DNA of 64,000 nucleotides from NCBI RefSeq assembly GCF_012276695.1, contig NZ_CP038852.1:496001-560000 (forward strand), in the 5' to 3' direction. This DNA is from Candidatus Pelagibacter giovannonii. Its GTDB lineage: Bacteria; Pseudomonadota; Alphaproteobacteria; Pelagibacterales; Pelagibacteraceae. The notes beneath the pieces were generated by a model that was not told where the DNA came from, made no database searches, and saw only the letters and a program-made list of their open reading frames with translations. The position numbers and the translations under genes were made by a program. Position 1 is the first letter of the stretch. Each line of letters opens with the position of its first letter. This document shows, one piece after another, positions 19,293 to 27,113 of this stretch.

Positions 19293-20591
19293 TTACTGTA
19301 TTTTTAGGTAATTACTATTCAACAAACCAATGGCTTGAAGAAGTTTAAATTGTGAAAGTAAATAATTTCTTTCAGAATTTGCTAGGCTTATTTTTGAATT
19401 TAATAAAATTGAGTTTGACTGAATAACATCAAGTGTAGATCTTCCAAGACCTGTTTCATATTCAACTGTTATTCCTTCGTTTGCTGTTTCTGCAGCTTTA
19501 ACTTGCGCGGTAACTGAATTCAATAAACTTTTTGATACTTGAAAGCTTGACCATGCACTTGCAATATTTGCATCATTTGTTTTTAAAGCATTATCTAATA
19601 ATAATTTTTTTCTATTTTTCAAATTTTTACTTTTATTTAATGAGGCAGTATTTTTTCCACCATTAAAAATTGGCCATGAAATAGTTGCTTTTAATATTTC
19701 TTTATCACGCTCTCCAATACTTGAGCTTACATTGTCTGATTTTGAGCTATTAAAGGATAAAGATGCAGACGGTGATAGATCAGATCTAGCTATAGTTACA
19801 TCTTGTTCAGATTGTTCATACTCTAACCTTGAAATAATTAAATTTGGGTTAGTTGTTTTTGAAATTTCAATTGCCTCTTTTAAATCTTTTGGTAATTCAA
19901 AAGTTAAATCTGAATTCTTGCTTAAAGTATTAGTATTTACAATTGGGCCTATAATTTTTTCATAGGTTAGCTTAGCTGTAATTGTTTCATTTTTTGCTTG
20001 TAAAAATTGTGCTTGTGCACCTGCAAGTGAAGACTCGGATTGTGCTAAATCAGATATAGTAATTTGACCTCTTTCTAATCTTGCTTGATTGGTCTCAACT
20101 TGTCTCTTTAATAGATTAACGTTATCTTGATTAATTTTAAGTTTTTCATCAGAAAAAATTAAACCTGAATAAGCTTCAATAGCTTGGTACAAAATTTCCT
20201 GTTCTGTTTTTAAAAGTTTTGCCTCAGCTAAAGTTAATCCAATTTTACTTTTTTCCATGCTGGCTATACCTGCAAATCCTTGAAATAATTTTTGCTCAAT
20301 ATTTATTGATTGAGTTTTTGGATCGACATCAGTAAAAGATGAATTAGCACCTGCTCCATCAGTCAGCTTATCTGTATTTTCTTGGCTCTTAGATCCTGAC
20401 AGTGTCACACTTGGTAAAAATTCACTTCTTGATATGTTTACATCTTCTCTAGAAACTTGAATATTTTCACGTTCTGCATTTAATACTGGGTTTTCATTGT
20501 ACGCTTGCAACAATGCTTTTGATAAAGGTACTGAAAAAGCTTTTTCATTAAAAAGAATAATAGCTAAGAATATTAATATTATTTTTTTCAT
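19293..20591 (-). CDS. tolC: TolC-family outer-membrane channel
   Basis: This 432-residue protein has a signal peptide (residues 1-20, ending 'KAFSVP') followed directly by the family start 'LSKALLQAYNENPVLNAERENI'. Its two homologous helical repeats are rich in Ser, Asn and Gln, each containing long alpha-barrel helices ('LVKRQVETNQARLERGQITISDLAQSE'-like patterns in the first). 'PIFNGGKN' and 'EYETGLGRSTLDVIQSNS' mark the second repeat. It would form the trimeric outer-membrane tunnel for type I secretion or RND/ABC efflux. No membrane-fusion or pump gene is adjacent. It overlaps glxK by one base (TAATG), so the two are co-transcribed. Confidence 0.88.
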   Translation of the reverse strand: MKKIILIFLAIILFNEKAFSVPLSKALLQAYNENPVLNAERENIQVSREDVNISRSEFLPSVTLSGSKSQENTDKLTDGAGANSSFTDVDPKTQSINIEQKLFQGFAGIASMEKSKIGLTLAEAKLLKTEQEILYQAIEAYSGLIFSDEKLKINQDNVNLLKRQVETNQARLERGQITISDLAQSESSLAGAQAQFLQAKNETITAKLTYEKIIGPIVNTNTLSKNSDLTFELPKDLKEAIEISKTTNPNLIISRLEYEQSEQDVTIARSDLSPSASLSFNSSKSDNVSSSIGERDKEILKATISWPIFNGGKNTASLNKSKNLKNRKKLLLDNALKTNDANIASAWSSFQVSKSLLNSVTAQVKAAETANEGITVEYETGLGRSTLDVIQSNSILLNSKISLANSERNYLLSQFKLLQAIGLLNSNYLKIQ

Positions 20592-21517
20592 TATTTTTTA
20601 AATTTTATCTTTTCGATCTGATGATTACTATTTAAATTTATTATAACTGATGAGTTTTTTATCGCATCTTTAAACATTTGTTGAGTAATTCTTTGATAAG
20701 TCTGCATAAAGTTTATTACATCTCCACTGCTCATAATCTTTAGGTTTTTCTTGTTTTTAGTTTGAACCCAAAGCTTTCTCTCCTGTTTTAATCTCCATTC
20801 TCTTAATAAGTTAAAGTTTTTAGCTTTTAGATACAGTAATCCATCTAATTGCTTGAATAAGGTTTTGTATTTAGTTTTTAATTGATTGTTAACATGGGTT
20901 CTCCATTTGGTTCCTTGATCATAAACTTTTTCAAGTGAGTTAATTGGTTTTTTAAGCTGGCTACTTGACTGGGCTCTTGCTCCAACACACCAACCTTCAA
21001 AAATGACCACATCAGGCTTTGTTTTAATTTTATACCATAAACTCTTTTGGCACCTATCATCTAGTGCTTTATTAAATGTTGGAATTTGTAAACTCTTAAA
21101 GTTTTTATCTTTAATCTGTTTAAAAAAATTTAACATTAAATCTACATCGTGAGTTCCTGGTACTCCTCTCGTCATTAATAAAGGGTGTTTATTTTTAGAC
21201 AATAATGTTCTGTCTTTTCTTGTTTTATAAAAATCATCAATAGAAACTTTAAAAACATTTAACTTAAAATATTTTTTTAAGATTAAAGTTAAAATAGATG
21301 AAATGGTTGTTTTGCCAGATCCCTGTCCTCCTGCCAAACCAATCATTAATGGTTTTTTTTTATTAATCTTTTTTACTATCCAAAAGCTTATAGGAATTAA
21401 AAAAGATTTAATCATCTTATCTTTATTTTTAAATTTATCTTTCTTAGTTTCTTGAGAAGAAATAAATTTAAAACAATCTTTTTTTACTTTGTTGAAACAA
21501 TCATTAACTGCTTGCAT
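20591..21517 (-). CDS. D-glycerate 3-kinase-like P-loop kinase
   Basis: This 308-residue protein has Walker A 'GLAGGQGSGKTTISS' near residue 60, then 'VSIDDFYKTRKDR' and 'TRGVPGTHDVDLM', and 'VIFEGWCVGARAQ' near 170. These are characteristic of the GLYK/YggF-type glycerate kinases in the phosphoribulokinase-like fold. It would phosphorylate D-glycerate to 3-phosphoglycerate (or 2-phosphoglycerate), joining C2 metabolism of glyoxylate or glycolate to central carbon flow. Lengths and motifs fit the plant-type glycerate kinase family. The tolC gene overlaps its stop, with no obvious functional link. Confidence 0.82.
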   Translation of the reverse strand: MQAVNDCFNKVKKDCFKFISSQETKKDKFKNKDKMIKSFLIPISFWIVKKINKKKPLMIGLAGGQGSGKTTISSILTLILKKYFKLNVFKVSIDDFYKTRKDRTLLSKNKHPLLMTRGVPGTHDVDLMLNFFKQIKDKNFKSLQIPTFNKALDDRCQKSLWYKIKTKPDVVIFEGWCVGARAQSSSQLKKPINSLEKVYDQGTKWRTHVNNQLKTKYKTLFKQLDGLLYLKAKNFNLLREWRLKQERKLWVQTKNKKNLKIMSSGDVINFMQTYQRITQQMFKDAIKNSSVIINLNSNHQIEKIKFKK

Positions 21518-21523
21518 AAGAAA

Positions 21524-21886
21524 TTACTTATTATCTAGAGGATGATTTTGCCCATCGTTGACTGCAACATTTTCTAATTCAAACGTATTTATTTCATCTA
21601 TGCATCCAAGGTTAAATCCTGTCATAGCTGGATTGGCTCTTGGATTATGATGCGTATAAATTCCGCAGTCCGAGCAAAAATAGTGTTTTGCAATTTTTGA
21701 ATGAAATTGATAAAGTTTTAATTTATCTTCACCTTTAATTATTTTAAAATCTTCGTTCTTAACCATAGACATTATTGCTCCTTTTCTTTTACAAATAGAA
21801 CAATTACATTTTAAAACTTTTTCTAAATTATCAGGCACGTTTATTTCTGCTTCTACTTCTCCACAGTGACATGTTAGTTTTTTCAT
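21524..21886 (-). CDS. GFA (CENP-V/GFA) domain protein
   Basis: This 120-residue protein is the zinc-binding fold named after glutathione-dependent formaldehyde-activating enzyme. Cysteine sets appear in order: 'LTCHCGEVEAEI' (C-x-C), 'KCNCSICKRKG' (C-x-C-x2-C) and 'YFCSDCGIYTHHNPR' (C-x2-C plus His). Most members are uncharacterised and true formaldehyde activation is disputed, so the substrate is not assigned. A ribosome-binding site AAGGAG lies upstream of the ATG, close to the stop of the preceding SOUL gene, indicating one transcript. SAR11 cells oxidise methylated compounds, so a formaldehyde role is conceivable but is inferred only. Confidence 0.85.
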   Translation of the reverse strand: MKKLTCHCGEVEAEINVPDNLEKVLKCNCSICKRKGAIMSMVKNEDFKIIKGEDKLKLYQFHSKIAKHYFCSDCGIYTHHNPRANPAMTGFNLGCIDEINTFELENVAVNDGQNHPLDNK

Positions 21887-22456
21887 TTATATTTCTCCTT
21901 TATTTTTTATATTAATTTCAAACATTGCTTCATTTCTTCTGTTCATAGGTAGTGTGAAAGGCCCATCATAAGTTGCTTTAATGGGTACACTCAAAATAGA
22001 TATGTCATCTTTTTTTAATTCATTTTCTAAAATGCTTTTATGTTTAGTAAAATTTTTATCAGAAGCCCTTCCTGAGTATCTAATAACCGCATAATAACCG
22101 CCTTTAATATTTAATATTTTAATATCTGGATTAGACGGGCTCGGTATGTTTTTTTTATTAAACTTTGAAGGTAAATAAAATTGCATAGTCATATTTCCTT
22201 TTTTTTCCATTTGAGTAACTGGTGTTGTCATCTTAATCTCTTCATTTTTATCATTGTTGCCTGATATGTAGTTAAATAATTTTCTAAAACTACTGCCTTC
22301 ATTTGATATTGATGTTTCAATAACTAAACGATCAGAATATTTTCTGATTTCATAAATGTTATTTTTTTTCACTACTTTATAATTTGCTTCTTCATAAGAC
22401 ATACTGTTAGAAGTTATAATTAAGCCAAGAAACACAATTGATAGAAATTTTTTCAT
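21887..22456 (-). CDS. SOUL-family heme-binding protein, exported
   Basis: This 189-residue protein has a signal peptide (residues 1-20, 'FLSIVFLGLIITSNSMS'). The SOUL/HBP domain follows: 'EEANYKVVKKNNIYEIRKYSDRLVIE'-type first strands, the diagnostic 'KIKMTTPVTQ'-like block (here 'EEIKMTTPVTQMEKKG'), 'MQFYLPSKF' and a final 'ATYDGPFTLPMNRRNEAMFEI'. SOUL proteins bind heme or other tetrapyrroles. In bacteria the role is unclear; a periplasmic heme or porphyrin carrier or scavenger is plausible. It lies directly before the GFA gene and is divergent from umuDC across 165 bases. Confidence 0.85.
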   Translation of the reverse strand: MKKFLSIVFLGLIITSNSMSYEEANYKVVKKNNIYEIRKYSDRLVIETSISNEGSSFRKLFNYISGNNDKNEEIKMTTPVTQMEKKGNMTMQFYLPSKFNKKNIPSPSNPDIKILNIKGGYYAVIRYSGRASDKNFTKHKSILENELKKDDISILSVPIKATYDGPFTLPMNRRNEAMFEINIKNKGEI

Positions 22457-22574
22457 TTTAATATGAGGCTTAAACTATCTCTGGTTGAAGTTATCCACAA
22501 GAGCACAAAATGTAGTTTCAATGTTCACGTTTTGATTCACCTTTGATTCATTTACAGACTCAAAATGCAACCTA

Positions 22575-22621
22575 TTGCGTGTACTATATAACTAGTCTAT
22601 AAATTAGAACAAACCAAGAAC
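22575..22621 (+). promoter_or_regulatory. umuDC promoter with LexA-type SOS operator
   Basis: TTGCGT (22575-22580), a 17-base spacer and TATAAA (22598-22603) form a good sigma-70 promoter. Four bases further lies GAAC-AAACCAA-GAAC (22607-22621), an exact match to the GAAC-N7-GAAC consensus known for alphaproteobacterial LexA. The box covers the expected transcription start near 22610 and ends at the base before the umuD ATG. The transcript would be almost leaderless, and repressor bound here would block initiation. Confidence 0.8.
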
Positions 22622-23017
22622 ATGAAATTAACTATTCCCTTTTATTTACATAAAGCTGGAGCTGGCTTCCCCTCTCCTGCAACAGATTATATCGAAGAGG
22701 ATGTAGATCTTAATGTTCACTTAATTAAAAATGTTCCAGCTACTTTTATTATTAGAGTTCAAGGAAAATCAATGACCGATGTTGGTATTTATGATGGTGA
22801 CTTATTAGTTATTGATAGAAGCTTAAAACCTAAAAATTTTTCAACAGTGGTTGCAAATGTTCACGATGAGTTAGTTGTTAAAAGTTTTGTTAAATCAAAA
22901 GATGGTCAATTTTTAACATCAGGTTCAAAAAATATTGAAGATAAAATAATTATTAGTGATGAAATGGAAGTATTTATTTGGGGGGTTGTGACTTATGTCA
23001 TCCATTCAACGTACTAA
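22622..23017 (+). CDS. umuD: UmuD-like self-cleaving translesion polymerase subunit
   Basis: UmuD is cut at RecA-ssDNA filaments to UmuD', which activates the UmuC polymerase. The 131-residue protein has a cleavage site Ala14-Gly15 in 'AGAGFPSPATDYIE' (E. coli has Cys24-Gly25), catalytic Ser50 in 'VQGKSMTDVGIYDGD' and Lys87 in 'ELVVKSF'. It is about ten residues shorter at the N-terminus than the E. coli protein and has no DNA-binding domain, so it is UmuD and not LexA. The ATG follows the SOS box without a gap and the 3' end overlaps umuC by 23 bases. Confidence 0.94.
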   Translation: MKLTIPFYLHKAGAGFPSPATDYIEEDVDLNVHLIKNVPATFIIRVQGKSMTDVGIYDGDLLVIDRSLKPKNFSTVVANVHDELVVKSFVKSKDGQFLTSGSKNIEDKIIISDEMEVFIWGVVTYVIHSTY

Positions 23018-24275
23018 GAAGATAGCATTAGTTGATTGTAATTCATTTTATGTTTCTTGTGAAAGATTATTCAATCCTAAAATTAGAAATAAGCCAGTTG
23101 TCGTATTGTCTAATAATGATGGCTGCATTATTGCGAGATCAAATCAAGCAAAGTCTCTTGGTATTAAAATGGGCGAGCCTTACTTTAAAGCTAAAGAAAT
23201 AATACTTAAAAATAAAGTTTATGTATTTTCTTCAAATTATTCTTTATATGGAGATTTATCTAGAAGAGTGATGAGAACTTTAAAAAGATTTAATCCTGAG
23301 TTAGAAATATATTCAGTAGATGAGGCCTTTTTAGATTTGAGTAATTATCCAGATGATGAAATAGAGGATGTGGGAAAAGAAATTAGAAGCATTGTTTTAC
23401 AATGGACAGGAATTCCAACTAGCATTGGTATTGCTAAAACAAAAACGCTAAGCAAAATTGCAAATCATATAGCAAAGAAAAAACAATCTGGTGTTACAAA
23501 CTTAATAGGAATTGAAAATATTGATCCACTATTAGAAAAAATAGATATCAACGATGTGTGGGGAGTTGGTAAACAGATGACAAAATTTTATCATCAAAAT
23601 GGAATTTATAATGCTAAGCAATTAAAAAATATGTCAAACACTTGGATTAAAAAAAGTTCTAATGTTTTAAGTTCTAGGACGGCATTAGAGCTTAGAGGTA
23701 TTCCTTGTATTCCATTAGAAACTAAAACTTCAAAAAGAAAAAGTTGTGTAGTATCAAGATCATTTGGTACTAGGGTTGAAAAATTTCAAGAATTGCAAGA
23801 AGCTGTTGCAAGTTACTGTTTAAATGCTTCAGAAAAAATTAGATCAGAATCTTTAATTGCAAAATCAATAACCGTATCTGTTAGAACAAGTCCTTTTCAA
23901 AATAGAGGGGTGTATTATTCAAATGCTAAAACTATAGATTTTCCAATAGCTACCAATAATAGTATTGAAATAGTTAAAACTGCTTTGATTGCATTAAATG
24001 AAATCTTTATTAATGGATACAGATATCAAAAAGCAGGAATAACATTAACTGGTTTAGTTAGTTCAAATGGCAGTAAAAATCTATTTTCCACTGAAAAAGA
24101 TGAGAAAATTAAAGATTTAATGAGATCTATTGATAGCACAAATTATAGGTATGGACGATCAACATTAAGTTTAGCTAGTGCAGGAATAAATAAAAAATGG
24201 AATATGAGAAGAGACCATTCTTCAAAGATAGATACAGCTGACTTTCATTCGCTACCAATAATAAAGGCTATTTAA
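22995..24275 (+). CDS. umuC: Translesion DNA polymerase V catalytic subunit
   Basis: UmuC is an error-prone Y-family polymerase used on damaged DNA. The 426-residue chain has 'IALVDCNSFYVSCERLFNP' with metal-binding Asp14, 'VVVLSNNDGCIIARS', and 'EIYSVDEAFLDL' with Asp109-Glu110. A helix-hairpin-helix 'VWGVGKQMTKFY' region and the UmuC-type C-terminal DUF4113-like tail ('SAGINKKWNMRRDHSS') follow. Normal UmuC length (E. coli 422). It overlaps umuD at the start and the convergent glycosyltransferase by eight bases at the end. Confidence 0.96.
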   Translation: MSSIQRTKKIALVDCNSFYVSCERLFNPKIRNKPVVVLSNNDGCIIARSNQAKSLGIKMGEPYFKAKEIILKNKVYVFSSNYSLYGDLSRRVMRTLKRFNPELEIYSVDEAFLDLSNYPDDEIEDVGKEIRSIVLQWTGIPTSIGIAKTKTLSKIANHIAKKKQSGVTNLIGIENIDPLLEKIDINDVWGVGKQMTKFYHQNGIYNAKQLKNMSNTWIKKSSNVLSSRTALELRGIPCIPLETKTSKRKSCVVSRSFGTRVEKFQELQEAVASYCLNASEKIRSESLIAKSITVSVRTSPFQNRGVYYSNAKTIDFPIATNNSIEIVKTALIALNEIFINGYRYQKAGITLTGLVSSNGSKNLFSTEKDEKIKDLMRSIDSTNYRYGRSTLSLASAGINKKWNMRRDHSSKIDTADFHSLPIIKAI

Positions 24276-25140
24276 GTTGATCTACACTGCTAATATTTTC
24301 TAAAGAGTTTTCAAATTCTTTAATATTTTCTCTCTGAGAAAGTATAATTACTGAAATCATCATAATAATAACTCCTATAAAAGGCAATAATGTAATCAAT
24401 GATAGATTACCGGCAACTAAAAATAAGTAAGCAATTAAAAAAAATATAGATCTGATCAATAGTGTCATTTTAAAAACAGCTATAATTGATAGTGAGTGTT
24501 TTAATAAGTTAATAAAACTCATTTTCGATGGACCGAAAAATCTTTTACCTCTTATTGATGGAATAAATTTTCTATCTTTAAATAGTTTAGCAACAGCACC
24601 TGAAAAACTACTCCATGTTGCTTTATCTTTTATCATTTTATTAACTGCATGCTTAGGTAAGCAAATAAAATTGCCAAACTTAATAGACTGTCCAGTGAAA
24701 ATAAAAGTTAAATATTTGTGTAAAAAGTAGCAAAGTTTAAAGAAAAAACTTTCAGATCTTTTTACTCTATTAGCTGTAATAACTTTATCAGGATGGTCAT
24801 TTATCTTATTAATAAGAAGAGTTATTTCTTCTGATCTATCTTCACCATCTCCATCCATTGGAATTATATAATCATAATCTTCATGCTCAGCAATATATCT
24901 TAAGCCAGACGCATTACATCTAGCATGTCCCATATTTATTTTCATGTTGATTATTTTTATAGACTTAAGGTTATTGAAATTAAAATCATTGGTAGGTTTT
25001 TCTTCCGTAGAGCAATCATTTACAATTATAATTGAGAATTCATGCTTTAAATCATTAACTTCTAAATCTATATCTTCTAAAAGTTTAAAAGCTGACTTCC
25101 AATCATTATATATGGGGATTAGAATTTTTATTTTGCTCAT
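24268..25140 (-). CDS. GT2-family glycosyltransferase, membrane-anchored
   Basis: This 290-residue protein has the GT-A start 'KIKILIPIYNDWKSAFKLLEDI' and 'SIIIVNDCSTE'. The DxD-type site is 'DYIIPMDGDGEDRSEEI' (residues about 92-108). Two C-terminal membrane helices lie at about 235-275. This layout resembles DPM1/GtrB-like enzymes that load sugar onto a polyprenyl phosphate. Its ATG overlaps the stop of the GT39 gene by four bases. A GtrB-like donor maker next to a GT39 polyprenyl-sugar user would be a coherent pair for surface glycan or lipid modification. The substrate is unknown. Confidence 0.82.
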   Translation of the reverse strand: MSKIKILIPIYNDWKSAFKLLEDIDLEVNDLKHEFSIIIVNDCSTEEKPTNDFNFNNLKSIKIINMKINMGHARCNASGLRYIAEHEDYDYIIPMDGDGEDRSEEITLLINKINDHPDKVITANRVKRSESFFFKLCYFLHKYLTFIFTGQSIKFGNFICLPKHAVNKMIKDKATWSSFSGAVAKLFKDRKFIPSIRGKRFFGPSKMSFINLLKHSLSIIAVFKMTLLIRSIFFLIAYLFLVAGNLSLITLLPFIGVIIMMISVIILSQRENIKEFENSLENISSVDQLK

Positions 25141-25568
25141 CTATTTCCTATACAAATATTATCAATGCAAATAAATTTCGACAATGACTTAAGCTTATCT
25201 TTTGTAATCAATCCTTCCCAAACTGGTCTAGAATTTAGGTGATATGATAAATTTCCAGCATGCCATTCATCACCAAGGACAACATTAATTGGCAATGTAT
25301 AATTTTGCTTCCATAAGTATTCAGTTTTAATTGCTATTTCTTTACCTAAATAATCTGTTCTTTTATCTGTTTCAGTAATTGAAATATAGGCATAAGCAAA
25401 AGGTGAAAAAATAAATAAAATCAAAAATGTTGATATAAACCCATTTAACTTTTTAAGATTTATTTGAGCTTGAAAAATGTAGACAATTAATACGCCAAAA
25501 AATAAATAAAATGGGGTCATCCACATTGTTCTTATTTTAGACCCTGTTAACATGGAAGTTAAAAACAT
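25137..25568 (-). CDS. GT39-like glycosyltransferase, C-terminal part of a frameshifted gene
   Basis: This 143-residue frame holds the C-terminal end of an ArnT/PMT-like membrane glycosyltransferase. It has two hydrophobic segments and the recognisable 'SKIRTMWMTPFYLFFGVL', followed by a soluble tail. It is in a different frame from the upstream N-terminal part (25634-26458). If one base is added in the T7 (25643-25649) or A8 (25653-25660) run, the two parts read through without a stop as a single protein of about 440 residues. The part as shown therefore is not expected to work alone. The ATG at 25568 is internal to the rebuilt protein. The stop overlaps the downstream GT2 start by four bases. 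Confidence 0.65.
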   Translation of the reverse strand: MFLTSMLTGSKIRTMWMTPFYLFFGVLIVYIFQAQINLKKLNGFISTFLILFIFSPFAYAYISITETDKRTDYLGKEIAIKTEYLWKQNYTLPINVVLGDEWHAGNLSYHLNSRPVWEGLITKDKLKSLSKFICIDNICIGNR

Positions 25569-25633
25569 TAATCCAATTGGAATTAGATTAATAAATATTA
25601 AGAATAATAATTTCTTATCTTTTAAAGTTATTT

Positions 25634-26458
25634 TTAACTTAATTTTTTTATTAAAAAAAACGACATTAAAAAAAATGGAATTAATATTCCTATTTGTTTG
25701 CCTAAAAATATTAAAGGGTAAGTTATATGATCTAATAAACTTGAGTTTTCCAGCCCTGTTCTAGCTAGCCCATACGTAATTGTAATGTAATCATTATTAG
25801 TTAACCAAATTAAATGGGGAACCAACAAAGCAATAAAAACCTCTAAAGATATTAGATATTTGAAATCAAATTTTTTATATTTCTTTATAAAAATTATATA
25901 AAAAAATAATAAGTCTATTGATATTAAAAGGTAAATAAAAAGATATTTTGATAAAAAACCTATAGCTGCAAAAATTCCAAGCAAAAAACAATCCTTCAAA
26001 GTTATTCTTTGTTTATCAAATATTTTCCAAGAATAATAAACACACAACGACCAAAAAGGTAATTGGCAAACATTCACATTAAATTCAGGTGTTGTAAAAT
26101 TATAGAAATAAATACCCTCTAAAAGAAGTACAGATATTAAACTTAAAGTTTTATTCTTAAAAAGTTCTTCAGCAAATTTAAAAACGACAATAAATGCAGT
26201 TACCACAAACAATTGACTTAACAAGTAATAAGCCCAATCATGTGATCCAAAAAGTTGATAAATAACTTCTGGAAAAAATGCACTTGCTGGTGGATGTTTA
26301 TCAAATCCCCAATCTAAATTACTTCCCCAAGCCAAAGCTTCAATTGTATCAAGTGGTAAATTGTTATTTGTTAATGTGGGAACCAATGTCCATAAAATTA
26401 AATGAATTATAAGAAAACTATAAAACAATTTATTTATATTGTTTTTATTGATTAACAT
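25634..26458 (-). CDS. GT39-like glycosyltransferase, N-terminal part of a frameshifted gene
   Basis: This part encodes about 274 residues of a polytopic GT39 (ArnT/PMT-like) enzyme that would move sugar from a polyprenyl carrier to a lipid or protein on the periplasmic side. Its first loop has 'DTIEALAWGSNLDWGFDKHPP', where the early Asp-Glu region corresponds to the catalytic loop of the family. About seven hydrophobic helices follow. The frame stops at 25634, just past a homopolymer-rich stretch; the rest of the gene continues in another frame. The frame also allows GTG at 26494, but ATG at 26458 is preferred. Either a sequencing or assembly slip, or a real inactivating or phase-variable frameshift, would explain it. 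Confidence 0.7.
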   Translation of the reverse strand: MLINKNNINKLFYSFLIIHLILWTLVPTLTNNNLPLDTIEALAWGSNLDWGFDKHPPASAFFPEVIYQLFGSHDWAYYLLSQLFVVTAFIVVFKFAEELFKNKTLSLISVLLLEGIYFYNFTTPEFNVNVCQLPFWSLCVYYSWKIFDKQRITLKDCFLLGIFAAIGFLSKYLFIYLLISIDLLFFYIIFIKKYKKFDFKYLISLEVFIALLVPHLIWLTNNDYITITYGLARTGLENSSLLDHITYPLIFLGKQIGILIPFFLMSFFLIKKLS

Positions 26459-26536
26459 TTCATTGATTTTATATGAATTAAGCTTGCTTGACACGTATTA
26501 ATTGCTGAATATACTCCGGCCACTAAATTTATACAT

Positions 26537-27079
26537 ATGCCTAAAATCTCAAAACCACCTGCTAAAAAAGCAAAAGCTAAAGCAAAAAAAGTTACTGTTG
26601 CAATCAAAAAACCTACTAAAGTAATAAAAAAAATTAGTACACCTGTAATCAAAGTAAAGGCACCAATTAAAATTTCAAAAAACTACATCCCAAAAGATAC
26701 CGAAAAATACATGTGTGATAAGCACTTATCCTTTTTCAAAATAAAACTTACTGAGTGGAAAAAAGAACTAGTAAAAGCAAATAATGAAGCTCTCTACCAT
26801 GGTTCAATGGATGACAATAGTGTTTCAGCAGATATTGTCGATCAAGCAAGCTCTTACACAGATAAAACTGTAGAAATGAAAGCAATTAATAGACAAATTA
26901 AATTAATTTCTAAAATTGACCAAGCCTTAATAAGAATAAAAGATAAAACTTTCGGATTTTGTGTAGAAACTGCTGAACCAATTGGAATAAAAAGATTAAT
27001 GGCAAGACCAGTTGCGCATCTTTGTATTGCAGCACAAGAAAAGCATGAAAAAGATGAAAAAGTATACGCTGACGACTAA
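26537..27079 (+). CDS. dksA: DksA/TraR-family transcription factor
   Basis: DksA enters the RNA polymerase secondary channel and works with ppGpp in the stringent response. The 180-residue protein has a Lys/Ala-rich N-terminal extension (residues 2-45), a coiled coil whose tip 'SADIVDQASS' carries Asp99, Asp102 and Ala104 (equivalent to the D-x-x-D-x-A tip), and the C-terminal 'FGFCVETAEPIGIKRLMARP' region. Only Cys142 and Cys163 remain of the four zinc cysteines; Thr145 and Ala166 take the other places, as in many alphaproteobacterial DksA proteins. It is divergent from the GT39 gene. Confidence 0.9.
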   Translation: MPKISKPPAKKAKAKAKKVTVAIKKPTKVIKKISTPVIKVKAPIKISKNYIPKDTEKYMCDKHLSFFKIKLTEWKKELVKANNEALYHGSMDDNSVSADIVDQASSYTDKTVEMKAINRQIKLISKIDQALIRIKDKTFGFCVETAEPIGIKRLMARPVAHLCIAAQEKHEKDEKVYADD

Positions 27080-27113
27080 AACTTCAAAATTAATATTTAA
27101 ACTCTCTTTATTG

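Noticed and set aside
22622..23017. UmuD-like protein as the LexA repressor itself
   Set aside because: The protein lacks an N-terminal helix-turn-helix domain and is followed by umuC. It is UmuD, and a repressor must be encoded elsewhere.
26452..26652. 66-codon minus-strand frame over the dksA start
   Set aside because: Overlaps both the dksA N-terminus and the GT39 start, and its hydrophobic content mirrors the Lys-rich dksA codons read backwards.
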